Below, piece after piece: positions 8,565 through 17,071 of a DNA stretch of 51,607 nucleotides. The DNA is taken from contig CAJWJQ010000001.1 in assembly GCA_913041905.1 (NCBI GenBank), positions 1 through 51,607 of the forward strand, written 5' to 3'. Position 1 is the stretch's first letter; each line of letters opens with the position of its first letter. Origin of the DNA: GCA-2718845 sp913041905. Lineage in GTDB: Bacteria > Pseudomonadota > Gammaproteobacteria > GCA-002705445 > GCA-002716945. The notes below the pieces were generated by a model that ran no database searches, was not told the DNA's origin, and saw only the letters and a program-made list of their open reading frames with translations. Both the position numbers and the translations under genes were made by a program.

Positions 8565-9925
8565 TTAAATAATCTCAAAAAATCATTATAGAATGCCACT
8601 ATCATTATGCCAAATAGTATTACTAAACCTATTTGCTGACCAATTAACTGTACTCTATAAGAGACTGGTTTACCTGCTATCATTTCAAAAATATAGTAAA
8701 CAAGATGACCTCCATCTAAAACAGGTATTGGAAGAAGGTTTAATACACCAAGACTTATACTCAATATAGCTAAAAGATATGCAAAATACACTATACCCAT
8801 GGATAAAGATTTTCCAGAAAACTCAGCTATACTAAGTGGTCCACTAATATTATTCATATTTGCTTGCCCAGTAAATAATTTAAATATCATTTTAAAAGTT
8901 AAAATAGTGTAATCTAATGTTAGCTTAAAAGATTTGTTAATTGAATCAAGCAAAGAGTATTTCACATTTACTGTATATTTACTTAACGCACTTTTATCTG
9001 GTGATACACCAGCATAACCAATATTTTTCCCATTTAACTCCTTTACAGAAGGAACTAGGATTACCTCTACATTTCTCTTATCTCTTAAAATCTTTAACCG
9101 TAATATATTATTTGGATTATTTTGAATTATAGATACATAAGAAGACCATGTAGCGACCTCTTGATCATTTATAGATAAAATAACATCGTTCTTTGCAAGC
9201 CCTGCAAGTGACGCTGGAGAATTATTTTCAACAAACCCTATTTTAGTTGAAAACTCTGGTGTTTTAGGGTTAATTCCAATATTAGATAATATATCACCTT
9301 TTTCTTGAAGAATATCAGGGTTATATGGGATTGATACAACATATTTTTCATTTCTTTCATTTATCATATGTATAGAAATTTTTTCATTATTTATAATGCT
9401 GTTTAAAATCTCAACTCTAACATCTTGCCATCTCTTAGTAGATGCATTATTAACTTTTTTAATTTCTAAATTTTCAGAGGTGGAAAAAATTTCATGATCA
9501 ATGTTATTTATTGAATTAATTAATGGCTTGATACCACTTATGCCCAAGAAATGAACAACTATAAAAAAAATAACCGCTAAAATTAAATTGAAAACAGGTC
9601 CAGCTGCTACAATTAAAAACCTTTTATAAACTGATTGCTTATCAAAACAATATTTTTCTGAAACACTTTCATCTTTATCTTTTATATTTTCTAATTCTTG
9701 TGATTCTAGCATTTTAACATATCCACCTAATGGTATTAGCCCGATACTATATTCTGTTCCTTGGGGGTTAAATTTTTTCTTGTAAATTGTTCTGCCAAAT
9801 CCAATCGCAAAATTTAATACTTTAACATTAAATAATCTAGCAACATAAAAATGTCCAAACTCATGAAATGTAACTAATATTCCAATAGCTATAAAAAAAC
9901 CAATTATGCTTTGTATTATTTCCAT
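8561..9925 (-). CDS. rseP: Site-2 intramembrane zinc protease RseP
   Basis: RseP cleaves the transmembrane segment of anti-sigma factors such as RseA and clears signal-peptide remnants from the inner membrane. The 454-aa protein has the zinc motif HEFGH (21-25) in its first membrane helix and the third zinc ligand D404 in PVLDGGH. Two PDZ modules lie between the membrane helices (the second around ENNSPASLAGL). Its likely substrate, the RseA-like protein, is encoded at 41714-42082. It overlaps dxr by 10 bp and bamA by 4 bp. Confidence 0.96.
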   Translation of the reverse strand: MEIIQSIIGFFIAIGILVTFHEFGHFYVARLFNVKVLNFAIGFGRTIYKKKFNPQGTEYSIGLIPLGGYVKMLESQELENIKDKDESVSEKYCFDKQSVYKRFLIVAAGPVFNLILAVIFFIVVHFLGISGIKPLINSINNIDHEIFSTSENLEIKKVNNASTKRWQDVRVEILNSIINNEKISIHMINERNEKYVVSIPYNPDILQEKGDILSNIGINPKTPEFSTKIGFVENNSPASLAGLAKNDVILSINDQEVATWSSYVSIIQNNPNNILRLKILRDKRNVEVILVPSVKELNGKNIGYAGVSPDKSALSKYTVNVKYSLLDSINKSFKLTLDYTILTFKMIFKLFTGQANMNNISGPLSIAEFSGKSLSMGIVYFAYLLAILSISLGVLNLLPIPVLDGGHLVYYIFEMIAGKPVSYRVQLIGQQIGLVILFGIMIVAFYNDFLRLFK

Positions 9926-11109
9926 TTTTCCTCTATATAATTTTTTATATATTCCCTTGTTTCAGAATCACATCTTAATATTGATTTTATATTATTAAGT
10001 TTCTGTATGGGCATAACTTTTAATGCTTTGTCAATTATAACTGGTATATCGACAAATTTAATCTTATTTTGAAGAAAATTATCAACTGCTATTTCATTTG
10101 CCGCATTTAAAATAGTAGGTGCATTTTTCCCTATTTTAAGAGCCTTTACACATAAGTCTAAGCATTTATAGTTTCCTGGCTTTATTTTTTTAAAAGTTAA
10201 ATTATTGAGAATATTTTCTACTTTAGAGTTTATTTTCAATTCAAATCTTTTTGGCCATGATAAAGCGTAAGCTATAGGTATTCTCATATCATGATTGCTC
10301 ATATGAGATATAGTTGAACCATCAGAAAAAGTTACTAATCCGTGAACTATGCTTTGAGGGTGAAGCAACACATCTATTTGTGATGATTTTAATCTAAATA
10401 ATATTGCTGCCTCTATAATTTCTAACCCTTTATTTATCATTGAGGCAGAATCAACAGAAATTTTTTTCCCCATTTTCCAAGTTGGATGACGCGTAGCTTC
10501 TTTTGGAGTAACTTTGGATAATTTTCTTTTAGAAAAACCTAAGAAAGGCCCACCTGATGCAGTCAGAGTAACTTTTTTTATATTATCAGAACAAGATATT
10601 CCCAAATGATTATATTCTAGGCCTGAAGACATAAGTATTTGAAATATTGCATTATGTTCACTATCTACTGGAATGATAAGTGATTTGCTTTTTCTTGCTT
10701 CATTCATCATTAATGATCCAGACATAATTAATGATTCTTTATTAGCCAATAAAATTGTTTTGCCATTTTTAATGGCTGAGTAAGTAGGTTCTAATGCAGC
10801 AGCTCCAACTATTGCTGATAACACGCAATTAACTTTAATATGTTTTGCAACAAAACAATAATTTTTCTTTCCTGAAAGGATTTTAGTTTTTATATTATTT
10901 TTTTTACATTTAATTATAAGATTTTCTGCATCTTTTGAGTTTAAGACAACTGCATATTTAGGTTTGAATTTATTTATTTGTGAATATAATAATTTTATAT
11001 TAGATTTAGCAGTTAGAGCAAATATATTAACTCTTTTATCAATGTTGTTTATAGTTGATAGAGCATTCTTCCCGATAGTTCCTGTTGATCCTAATATAGT
11101 GAGATTCAT
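9916..11109 (-). CDS. dxr: 1-deoxy-D-xylulose 5-phosphate reductoisomerase
   Basis: DXR converts DXP to MEP with NADPH, the committed step of the non-mevalonate isoprenoid route that feeds UppS next door. The 397-aa product has the NADPH motif GSTGTIG (7-13), metal ligands D149 and E151 (VDSEHNA) and E230 (NKGLE), plus the SVDSASM and HPQSIVHG signatures. The order cdsA-dxr-rseP matches Pseudomonas, not E. coli, where dxr precedes uppS. Confidence 0.97.
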   Translation of the reverse strand: MNLTILGSTGTIGKNALSTINNIDKRVNIFALTAKSNIKLLYSQINKFKPKYAVVLNSKDAENLIIKCKKNNIKTKILSGKKNYCFVAKHIKVNCVLSAIVGAAALEPTYSAIKNGKTILLANKESLIMSGSLMMNEARKSKSLIIPVDSEHNAIFQILMSSGLEYNHLGISCSDNIKKVTLTASGGPFLGFSKRKLSKVTPKEATRHPTWKMGKKISVDSASMINKGLEIIEAAILFRLKSSQIDVLLHPQSIVHGLVTFSDGSTISHMSNHDMRIPIAYALSWPKRFELKINSKVENILNNLTFKKIKPGNYKCLDLCVKALKIGKNAPTILNAANEIAVDNFLQNKIKFVDIPVIIDKALKVMPIQKLNNIKSILRCDSETREYIKNYIEEKWK

Positions 11110-11112
11110 TTA

Positions 11113-11958
11113 TTATATAAAAATCCAAAATTGTATTATTGCAATAACTGGCAGATAACTATCTAACCGATCCAAAATACCTCCATGTCCAGGCAACAGA
11201 TTACCAGTATCTTTTACATTGAAACATCTTTTAAAGGTACTAACTAATAAGTCACCTATAGTGCAATATATGCAACATAATAACATAAATAATATGTCTG
11301 TTATTAATAAAGGATAAGACTTAAACAAAATAAAATAACAATAAAATATTAGTGTTGGAAAAATTAAAGATGCAATAAACCCTTCGTATGTTTTGTTTGG
11401 GCTAATGCTTTTACAAAGTTTTCTCTTTCCTAATAATTTACCAACCACATACCCTGAAATATCACTCAACGAAACTAAAATTATTATAAATAAATAATAA
11501 TTACTTAATGGAAATAACTCTGAAGATGAAAAAATAAGGTATGAATCATCTTGTTGTATTGTCATCGAAGTACTACCAATAGAAACAGTCATATACCATG
11601 AAATTATAATTAATAGGAATCCAGATATTGCTGGATTATTGGTTAGAATATTTTTTAGATAGTTGAAATTAAATAATAAAGTTAAGATAATAACTAACCA
11701 TAAAGATAATGAGAAGTATGTTAGATTTCTAATTAAAAAAGTAGAAGAAAATTCAAGTAACATATACATCATTATCAGCATTAAAAATAATGCAGAATAT
11801 ATTTTTTTTATATTTTTACATGATATGTTTAACCACTCATAATAACTATATATAAAAATTAAGGTAAATAATGTACCAATTAAGAAAGGGTGTGAAAATA
11901 ATAAAGTTACTAACAATAAGACAGCTAAGATTATACCCGTAAGTATGCGATTAAGCAT
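11113..11958 (-). CDS. cdsA: Phosphatidate cytidylyltransferase
   Basis: CdsA makes CDP-diacylglycerol from phosphatidic acid and CTP in the inner membrane, the branch point to all phospholipids. The 281-aa protein has about eight hydrophobic helices. Near the C-terminus it has the full CDS signature: S-T-F-K-R, then KDTGNLLPGHGGILDRLDS. I chose the ATG at 11958, giving MLNRILTG. A TTG three codons upstream (11967) is also open but less likely. The gene overlaps the end of uppS by 8 bp. Confidence 0.94.
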   Translation of the reverse strand: MLNRILTGIILAVLLLVTLLFSHPFLIGTLFTLIFIYSYYEWLNISCKNIKKIYSALFLMLIMMYMLLEFSSTFLIRNLTYFSLSLWLVIILTLLFNFNYLKNILTNNPAISGFLLIIISWYMTVSIGSTSMTIQQDDSYLIFSSSELFPLSNYYLFIIILVSLSDISGYVVGKLLGKRKLCKSISPNKTYEGFIASLIFPTLIFYCYFILFKSYPLLITDILFMLLCCIYCTIGDLLVSTFKRCFNVKDTGNLLPGHGGILDRLDSYLPVIAIIQFWIFI

Positions 11959-12682
11959 TATTTTCAAAGTTATCCCTAATGTTAACTAAACCTCCAAATT
12001 TTCTCTGTGTTTTTTGAAAAAACTTTATTGCTTTATCAAACTCTTTCTCATCAAAATCTGGCCACAAACAATCTGTGAAATATAGTTCTGTATATGCATG
12101 CTGCCATAACATAAAATTACTTAGCCTGTGTTCTCCACCAGTTCTTATTAAAAGATCAGGGTAATTGTCCTTCAGGGATAAATATTTCTCTATATCATTA
12201 ATATTAATTTCCATATTTTTTTCACTGTCATCAATTGATGAAATATATTTATTAAATGCATTTATAATATCCCATTTTCCGCCATAATTAATCGCAAAGT
12301 TAAGTAATAATCCTGTATTATCTTTTGTTAATAATTCTAATTCTGAAATTTTATCAATTAATTGTTTATCAAATTTACTTAGATTGCCTATGAATTTAAC
12401 TTTGACATTATTAGAGTTCAACTCTTTGCTATTGGTTGTTATAGAATCTTCAAATAAAGTCATTAATAATTTAATTTCATAATTAGGTCTATTCCAGTTC
12501 TCACTACTGAATGCAAAAAGAGTTAATGTAGAAATTTGCCTAACTGTGCAAGCCTCTACTATTTTTTTTATTGATTTAATTCCTTCTTTATGGCCAAATG
12601 CTCTTGGTAAATTTCTATCATTCGCCCATCTTCCATTGCCATCCATAATAATGGAGATATGTCGTATTTTTTTTGCGTCCAT
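11951..12682 (-). CDS. uppS: Undecaprenyl diphosphate synthase (cis-prenyltransferase)
   Basis: UppS adds isoprene units to farnesyl diphosphate to make the C55 carrier for peptidoglycan and surface polysaccharide. The 243-aa product has the diagnostic IIMDGNGRWA with catalytic D14, and the C-terminal RTGGEHRLSNF and ELYFTDCLWPDF motifs that bind the isopentenyl substrate. It follows frr by 2 bp. Confidence 0.97.
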   Translation of the reverse strand: MDAKKIRHISIIMDGNGRWANDRNLPRAFGHKEGIKSIKKIVEACTVRQISTLTLFAFSSENWNRPNYEIKLLMTLFEDSITTNSKELNSNNVKVKFIGNLSKFDKQLIDKISELELLTKDNTGLLLNFAINYGGKWDIINAFNKYISSIDDSEKNMEININDIEKYLSLKDNYPDLLIRTGGEHRLSNFMLWQHAYTELYFTDCLWPDFDEKEFDKAIKFFQKTQRKFGGLVNIRDNFENNA

Positions 12683-12684
12683 TT

Positions 12685-13242
12685 TTATACTTCGCTTATC
12701 TCATTAATTTTTTTATCAATAATATCTTCTGATTGCTTTATGTATTTATCCGTAATATCTTGTATTTCAATTATATAATCTCTTTCAAAATCTTTTGAAA
12801 TTTTTTTATTTTTTTCTAAATTAGAAATATCTGCATTAATATTTCTTCTTATATTTCTTAATGAAATTTTCGCTTGCTCTCCTTCTTTCTTCAAAATCTT
12901 TGTTAATTCTAATCTTCTTTCTTGGGTCAATGGTGGAATTTTAATATGTATAACGGTTCCATTTACCACGGGTGACAACCCTAAATTAGAATTTAATATT
13001 GCTTTTTCAATTGCTCCAACCGCAGTTTTATCCCACACGTTTAAACTTATTGTTGATGCGTCTGTTACGGAAATATTTGAAAGTTGTTTAAGCGGGGTTT
13101 TTACTTCAAAATAATCAGCTTCTATCTGATCAAGCATACTAGGGTTTGGTCTTCCTGCTCTAATTTTTGTGATTGACTGATGCAGAGACTCAATAGCCTT
13201 ACCCATTGATTTTTCTGCTGAATTTTTTATTTCTTCAATCAT
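12685..13242 (-). CDS. frr: Ribosome recycling factor
   Basis: RRF, with EF-G, splits the post-termination ribosome. The 185-aa length is exactly standard, and the RAGRPNPSMLD and PPLTQERR motifs plus the long helical bundle are clear. In most gammaproteobacteria pyrH sits between tsf and frr. Here only 79 bp separates frr from tsf and contains no pyrH or remnant. The gap may hold a separate frr promoter, but no convincing one is visible. Confidence 0.97.
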   Translation of the reverse strand: MIEEIKNSAEKSMGKAIESLHQSITKIRAGRPNPSMLDQIEADYFEVKTPLKQLSNISVTDASTISLNVWDKTAVGAIEKAILNSNLGLSPVVNGTVIHIKIPPLTQERRLELTKILKKEGEQAKISLRNIRRNINADISNLEKNKKISKDFERDYIIEIQDITDKYIKQSEDIIDKKINEISEV

Positions 13243-13321
13243 GTATATATATTATCACTAGCTTGACTATTTTTTAAGTATATTAAGAATCTGACTATAT
13301 AATGCAATAAACATTTAACAT

Positions 13322-14188
13322 TTACTTTATTTGGTTATAAACTTCTTGAGCAAAATCCTCTTCTTTTTTATCAATTCCCTCTCCTAGTTGATATCTAATA
13401 TAGGATTTAATTTTATTATCTTTGAGAATTTTTTTCAATGTAGTGGTGTTATCCTTAATATATGGTTGATTTATTAGCGTGTTGTCAGAAATAAATTTTT
13501 TAACCTTTCCTTCTAATATGTTTCTCTTTATATCTTCTTTTTTATTAATTTTATCTAGTTCTGCTTTATAAACTTCTTTTTCATTTAACAATATAGATGA
13601 ATCAATAGATTGCTCGTCTAGGGCTACTGGGTTAGATGCTACAATCTGCATACATATATCTTTTGCAATCTCATTGTTTTCCTTTTCTAATATTACCACT
13701 GCTCCTATTTTATTATTATGCGTATAGCCTGTTATAAATAATTCATTGTGGTTAAATATTTGATAGCGCCTTATTTTTATATTCTCCCCTAATTTTGTTA
13801 TTATTTTTTTTCTTTCACTTTCTAAATTATCTAAAACCTGTTGGTCATTTGACTCATGTAATATTGTAAGGTTTTCATATTTAGTAGTTGCTAAAAATTT
13901 ACATACATTTGTAACATAGTCTAAAAAATCATCGCTTCTCGCAACAAAATCAGTTTCAGAATTAATTTCAATTAATAATGACTTTTCTGTACTTGGATAG
14001 AAATAAATAACGCCTTCAGCTGCAATTCTTCCAGATTTTTTATCTGCTTTAATGCCCTCTTCTGACCTCATTAATTTAATAGCTTCATTAATATCACTGT
14101 TAGCTTTAAGTAAATATTTTTTACAATCTAATATTCCTGCGCCTGTAATGTCTCTAAGCTGTTTAAGAAGATCGAGTTCTTTTGACAT
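13322..14188 (-). CDS. tsf: Elongation factor Ts
   Basis: EF-Ts exchanges GDP for GTP on EF-Tu. The 288-aa product has the N-terminal UBA-like domain with TGAGILDCKK, followed by GRIAAEG and the TDFVAR signature that contacts EF-Tu. The start abuts the rpsB stop with no gap, the conserved rpsB-tsf pair. The length is close to the E. coli protein (283). Confidence 0.97.
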   Translation of the reverse strand: MSKELDLLKQLRDITGAGILDCKKYLLKANSDINEAIKLMRSEEGIKADKKSGRIAAEGVIYFYPSTEKSLLIEINSETDFVARSDDFLDYVTNVCKFLATTKYENLTILHESNDQQVLDNLESERKKIITKLGENIKIRRYQIFNHNELFITGYTHNNKIGAVVILEKENNEIAKDICMQIVASNPVALDEQSIDSSILLNEKEVYKAELDKINKKEDIKRNILEGKVKKFISDNTLINQPYIKDNTTTLKKILKDNKIKSYIRYQLGEGIDKKEEDFAQEVYNQIK

Positions 14189-15016
14189 TTATTTCTCTTT
14201 ATTATCTCTTCTTTTTTTTAAATTAACTGTATCTTGTTTTTGCTCTACATCTATTATATGTTTCTTTTTTAGACTTTTAGATTTAGGTGTGTTCTCTGAT
14301 TTATTAATGGTGTTTTTTGCTGGGCTTAAAGATTTTGATTTCGTATTAATTATAGTTTTAGATATCTCTTTTACAAATAAACTTATAGATGACATTGAAT
14401 CATCATTTCCAGGGATCATATAATCAACACCATCAAAAGAATTATTGCTATCCACAATAGCTATAACGGGTATGTTTAGTTTGTTGGCTTCTTTTATTGC
14501 AATTTTTTCATATCTCGTATCTATGACAAATAGAGCGTCAGGTAACTTCTCAAGGTCTTTAATTCCTATTAGATTTTTTTCTAGTTTATAGATTTGCTTT
14601 TTAATAGATAGAGTTTCTTTTTTTGTCATTGCGTCAGAAGTTTGTGTTGACGAAATATGGGATTGTAATTTTTCAAGTTTTTTTATAGATTCTCTCACGG
14701 TATCAAAATTTGTAAGCATACCTCCTAACCAACGGTTATTAACATATGGCATTTTAGATTCGGTGGCATACTTCTCTATTAAATCCCGGGCAGCCCTTTT
14801 TGTTCCAACAAACAGTATTTTGGAATTATTTTTAATAAGTTTTTCAATAAAATTTATTGCTGAACTAAATTGCTCTATACTTTTTTCTAGATTTATTATA
14901 TGAAGTTTTTTATAAGTTGTATAAATATATGGGCCCATCTTGGGGTTCCAATATTTAGATTGATGACCAAAATGAACTCCTGCGTTTATCATCTCTTTTA
15001 CGGATAAAATAGACAC
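14189..15016 (-). CDS. rpsB: 30S ribosomal protein S2, with C-terminal extension
   Basis: S2 binds the 30S subunit late in assembly. The first 220 or so residues match the family closely (INAGVHFGHQ, NPKM, NNRWLGGMLTNF, PDALFVID). The start is a GTG at 15016 that aligns exactly with the E. coli start, so no ATG is missing. The protein is 275 aa against about 241 in E. coli. The last 50 residues are a Lys/Ser/Asn-rich tail that looks disordered. map diverges from it, as in other gammaproteobacteria. Confidence 0.96.
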   Translation of the reverse strand: MSILSVKEMINAGVHFGHQSKYWNPKMGPYIYTTYKKLHIINLEKSIEQFSSAINFIEKLIKNNSKILFVGTKRAARDLIEKYATESKMPYVNNRWLGGMLTNFDTVRESIKKLEKLQSHISSTQTSDAMTKKETLSIKKQIYKLEKNLIGIKDLEKLPDALFVIDTRYEKIAIKEANKLNIPVIAIVDSNNSFDGVDYMIPGNDDSMSSISLFVKEISKTIINTKSKSLSPAKNTINKSENTPKSKSLKKKHIIDVEQKQDTVNLKKRRDNKEK

Positions 15017-15061
15017 TTATATAACGTTACTCCAGCTTTAATTAAATTTAATATATCAACA

Positions 15062-15114
15062 ATTATATTTATTGATATGGCTTTTTATCATATTTACATG
15101 GATTCAACAATCAA
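15062..15114 (-). promoter_or_regulatory. Predicted rpsB promoter and leader hairpin
   Basis: Reading leftwards, TTGATT (15114-15109) and TATGAT (15092-15087) are 16 bp apart, placing transcription start near 15080 and leaving a leader of about 65 nt. Around 15055-15079 the leader contains the inverted repeat ATATCAA...TTGATAT, able to form a 7-bp AT-rich hairpin. In E. coli and relatives the rpsB leader is the site of autoregulation by S2. This hairpin could play that part, but no conserved primary sequence is recognised. Confidence 0.35.
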
Positions 15115-15158
15115 AATCTGATAATTTGTGCTAAAAATATGACTTTTCTATCAAAATT

Positions 15159-15923
15159 ATGAATAATATTAAATCACAGTCAGATATTAAAAAAATGAGA
15201 GTAGCTGGAAAGCTCGCATCAGAGGTTATTGATATGATAGGCTCTTATGTTAAAAGTGGCATTTCTACAGAAGAGCTTAATGAAATATGCCACAATTATA
15301 TAGTCGAAGTACAGAAAGCTGTTCCCGCTCCTCTTAATTACAAAGGTTTTCCTAGATCAATTTGTACTTCTGTAAATCATCAGGTCTGTCATGGAATACC
15401 ATCAAAAGATAAAATACTAAAAAATGGGGATATAATAAATATTGATATAACAGTTATTAAAGATGGTTTTCACGGTGATACCAGTAAAATGTTTTTAATT
15501 GGGAAACCTTCTATATTAGCTAATAGATTATGTAGGGTTGCTAAAGAGTGTATGTATAAAGCAATAGAAATTGTTGAACCAGGTTTACATATAGGTGATA
15601 TTGGTGCTGTAATACAGGAACATGCACATAAAAATAACTTCTCTGTTGTTAGGGAATATTGTGGACATGGTATTGGAAAGAATTTTCATGAATCACCACA
15701 AATTCTTCATTATGGGGTTAGAAATACTGGGATAAAATTAGAGGAAGGAATGACATTTACAATTGAACCAATGATTAATGCTGGGGGAAAAAGTATAAAG
15801 GTTTTAAATGATGGGTGGACTGTTGTTACTCAAGATAAATCACTGTCTGCTCAATGGGAGCACACAATATTGGTGACTGATAATGGGTATGAAATACTTA
15901 CAAGAAGAACAGAAGAAGGTTAA
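15159..15923 (+). CDS. map: Type I methionine aminopeptidase
   Basis: MetAP removes the initiator Met from nascent proteins. The 254-aa product has H78 (NHQVCHG) and the metal ligands D96 (INIDITV), D107 (HGDTSKMF), the CGHGIG His, and the Glu residues in FTIEPM and WEHTILVT. Length and motifs are those of the E. coli enzyme. The gene diverges from rpsB across 142 bp, a conserved arrangement. glnD, which often follows map, is missing; dapE follows after 5 bp. Confidence 0.97.
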   Translation: MNNIKSQSDIKKMRVAGKLASEVIDMIGSYVKSGISTEELNEICHNYIVEVQKAVPAPLNYKGFPRSICTSVNHQVCHGIPSKDKILKNGDIINIDITVIKDGFHGDTSKMFLIGKPSILANRLCRVAKECMYKAIEIVEPGLHIGDIGAVIQEHAHKNNFSVVREYCGHGIGKNFHESPQILHYGVRNTGIKLEEGMTFTIEPMINAGGKSIKVLNDGWTVVTQDKSLSAQWEHTILVTDNGYEILTRRTEEG

Positions 15924-15928
15924 TAAAA

Positions 15929-17071
15929 ATGAATGATATAAATAATAATACTATAGAGTTATTAGAAAAACTGATTATTTGTAAATCCGTAACCCCCAAT
16001 GATAATGGTTGTCAGGAAATTATAGGTAATTTTTTAAAAAATATTGGCTTTTCAGTTAAAGAAAAAAAATATGGAGAGGTTAATAATCTAATTGCAAGAT
16101 ATGGCTCAGAGGGGCCTGTCTTTGCATTTGTTGGCCATACTGACGTTGTTCCTGTAGGAAATATAAATGATTGGAAATCTGACCCCTTTGTCTTAACGGA
16201 TATAAACGAAAAACTATGTGGTAGAGGGACCTCAGATATGAAAGGAAGTATTGCGTGTATGATGACTGCTGTAAATAATTTTGTAAATAAAAATAAAAAT
16301 TTTAAAGGTAGCATAATGTTTATTCTTACAAGTGATGAGGAAGGCCCTGCTCAAAATGGGATAAAGAGGTTGGTTAATGAAAATGATTTGGCTAATCATT
16401 ACATAGATATGTGTTTAGTTGGTGAGCCTTCATGCACAAAAAATATTGGCGATACTATAAAAAATGGTAGAAGAGGATCATTGTCTGGTGAACTTTTAAT
16501 TAAAGGAATTCAAGGTCATGTCGCCTATCCTCATAATGCACAAAACCCAATCCATACCTTTGCTCCTGTATTACAAAAATTAATTAGTGAAGAGTATGAT
16601 AAAGGTAATGATTTTTTTCCGCCAACTTCTTTTCAAATTTCAAATTTAAATAGCGGAGTTGGTTCAACAAATGTAATTCCAGGAACCTTATCAATGAGTT
16701 TTAATTTTAGATATTCTACAGAAACAAATATTGATGAGATTAAGTCTCATGTTATTGATATACTAAATGAGTCTAAATTAAAATATGAAATTGAATGGGA
16801 TCATTCAGGCGAGCCATATTTAACAGAAAAATCACATCTATTAGAATGTTGTGAAGATGCAATTGAAAACGTAACGTCTATTAAGCCCAAAATATCTACA
16901 GATGGAGGAACATCAGACGGTAGGTTTATGGCTAAAATTTGCAATCAAGTAATTGAGTTTGGTCTTATAAATGAATCAATACATAAAGTTAATGAATATA
17001 CGACGAAAAAAGATATTATAAATTTATCTAGAATTTATAATGAAATGTTAAATAAAATGTTTCTTAATTAA
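15929..17071 (+). CDS. dapE: Succinyl-diaminopimelate desuccinylase
   Basis: DapE hydrolyses N-succinyl-LL-DAP to LL-DAP and succinate for lysine and peptidoglycan synthesis. This M20 zinc peptidase (380 aa) has H70 in GHTDVVPVG, the bridging D103 in GTSDMKG, and the base Glu pair 137-138 in SDEEGP. A good Shine-Dalgarno (AAGGT) precedes the ATG at 15929. The last 4 bp overlap the end of the convergent yejF. Confidence 0.95.
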   Translation: MNDINNNTIELLEKLIICKSVTPNDNGCQEIIGNFLKNIGFSVKEKKYGEVNNLIARYGSEGPVFAFVGHTDVVPVGNINDWKSDPFVLTDINEKLCGRGTSDMKGSIACMMTAVNNFVNKNKNFKGSIMFILTSDEEGPAQNGIKRLVNENDLANHYIDMCLVGEPSCTKNIGDTIKNGRRGSLSGELLIKGIQGHVAYPHNAQNPIHTFAPVLQKLISEEYDKGNDFFPPTSFQISNLNSGVGSTNVIPGTLSMSFNFRYSTETNIDEIKSHVIDILNESKLKYEIEWDHSGEPYLTEKSHLLECCEDAIENVTSIKPKISTDGGTSDGRFMAKICNQVIEFGLINESIHKVNEYTTKKDIINLSRIYNEMLNKMFLN

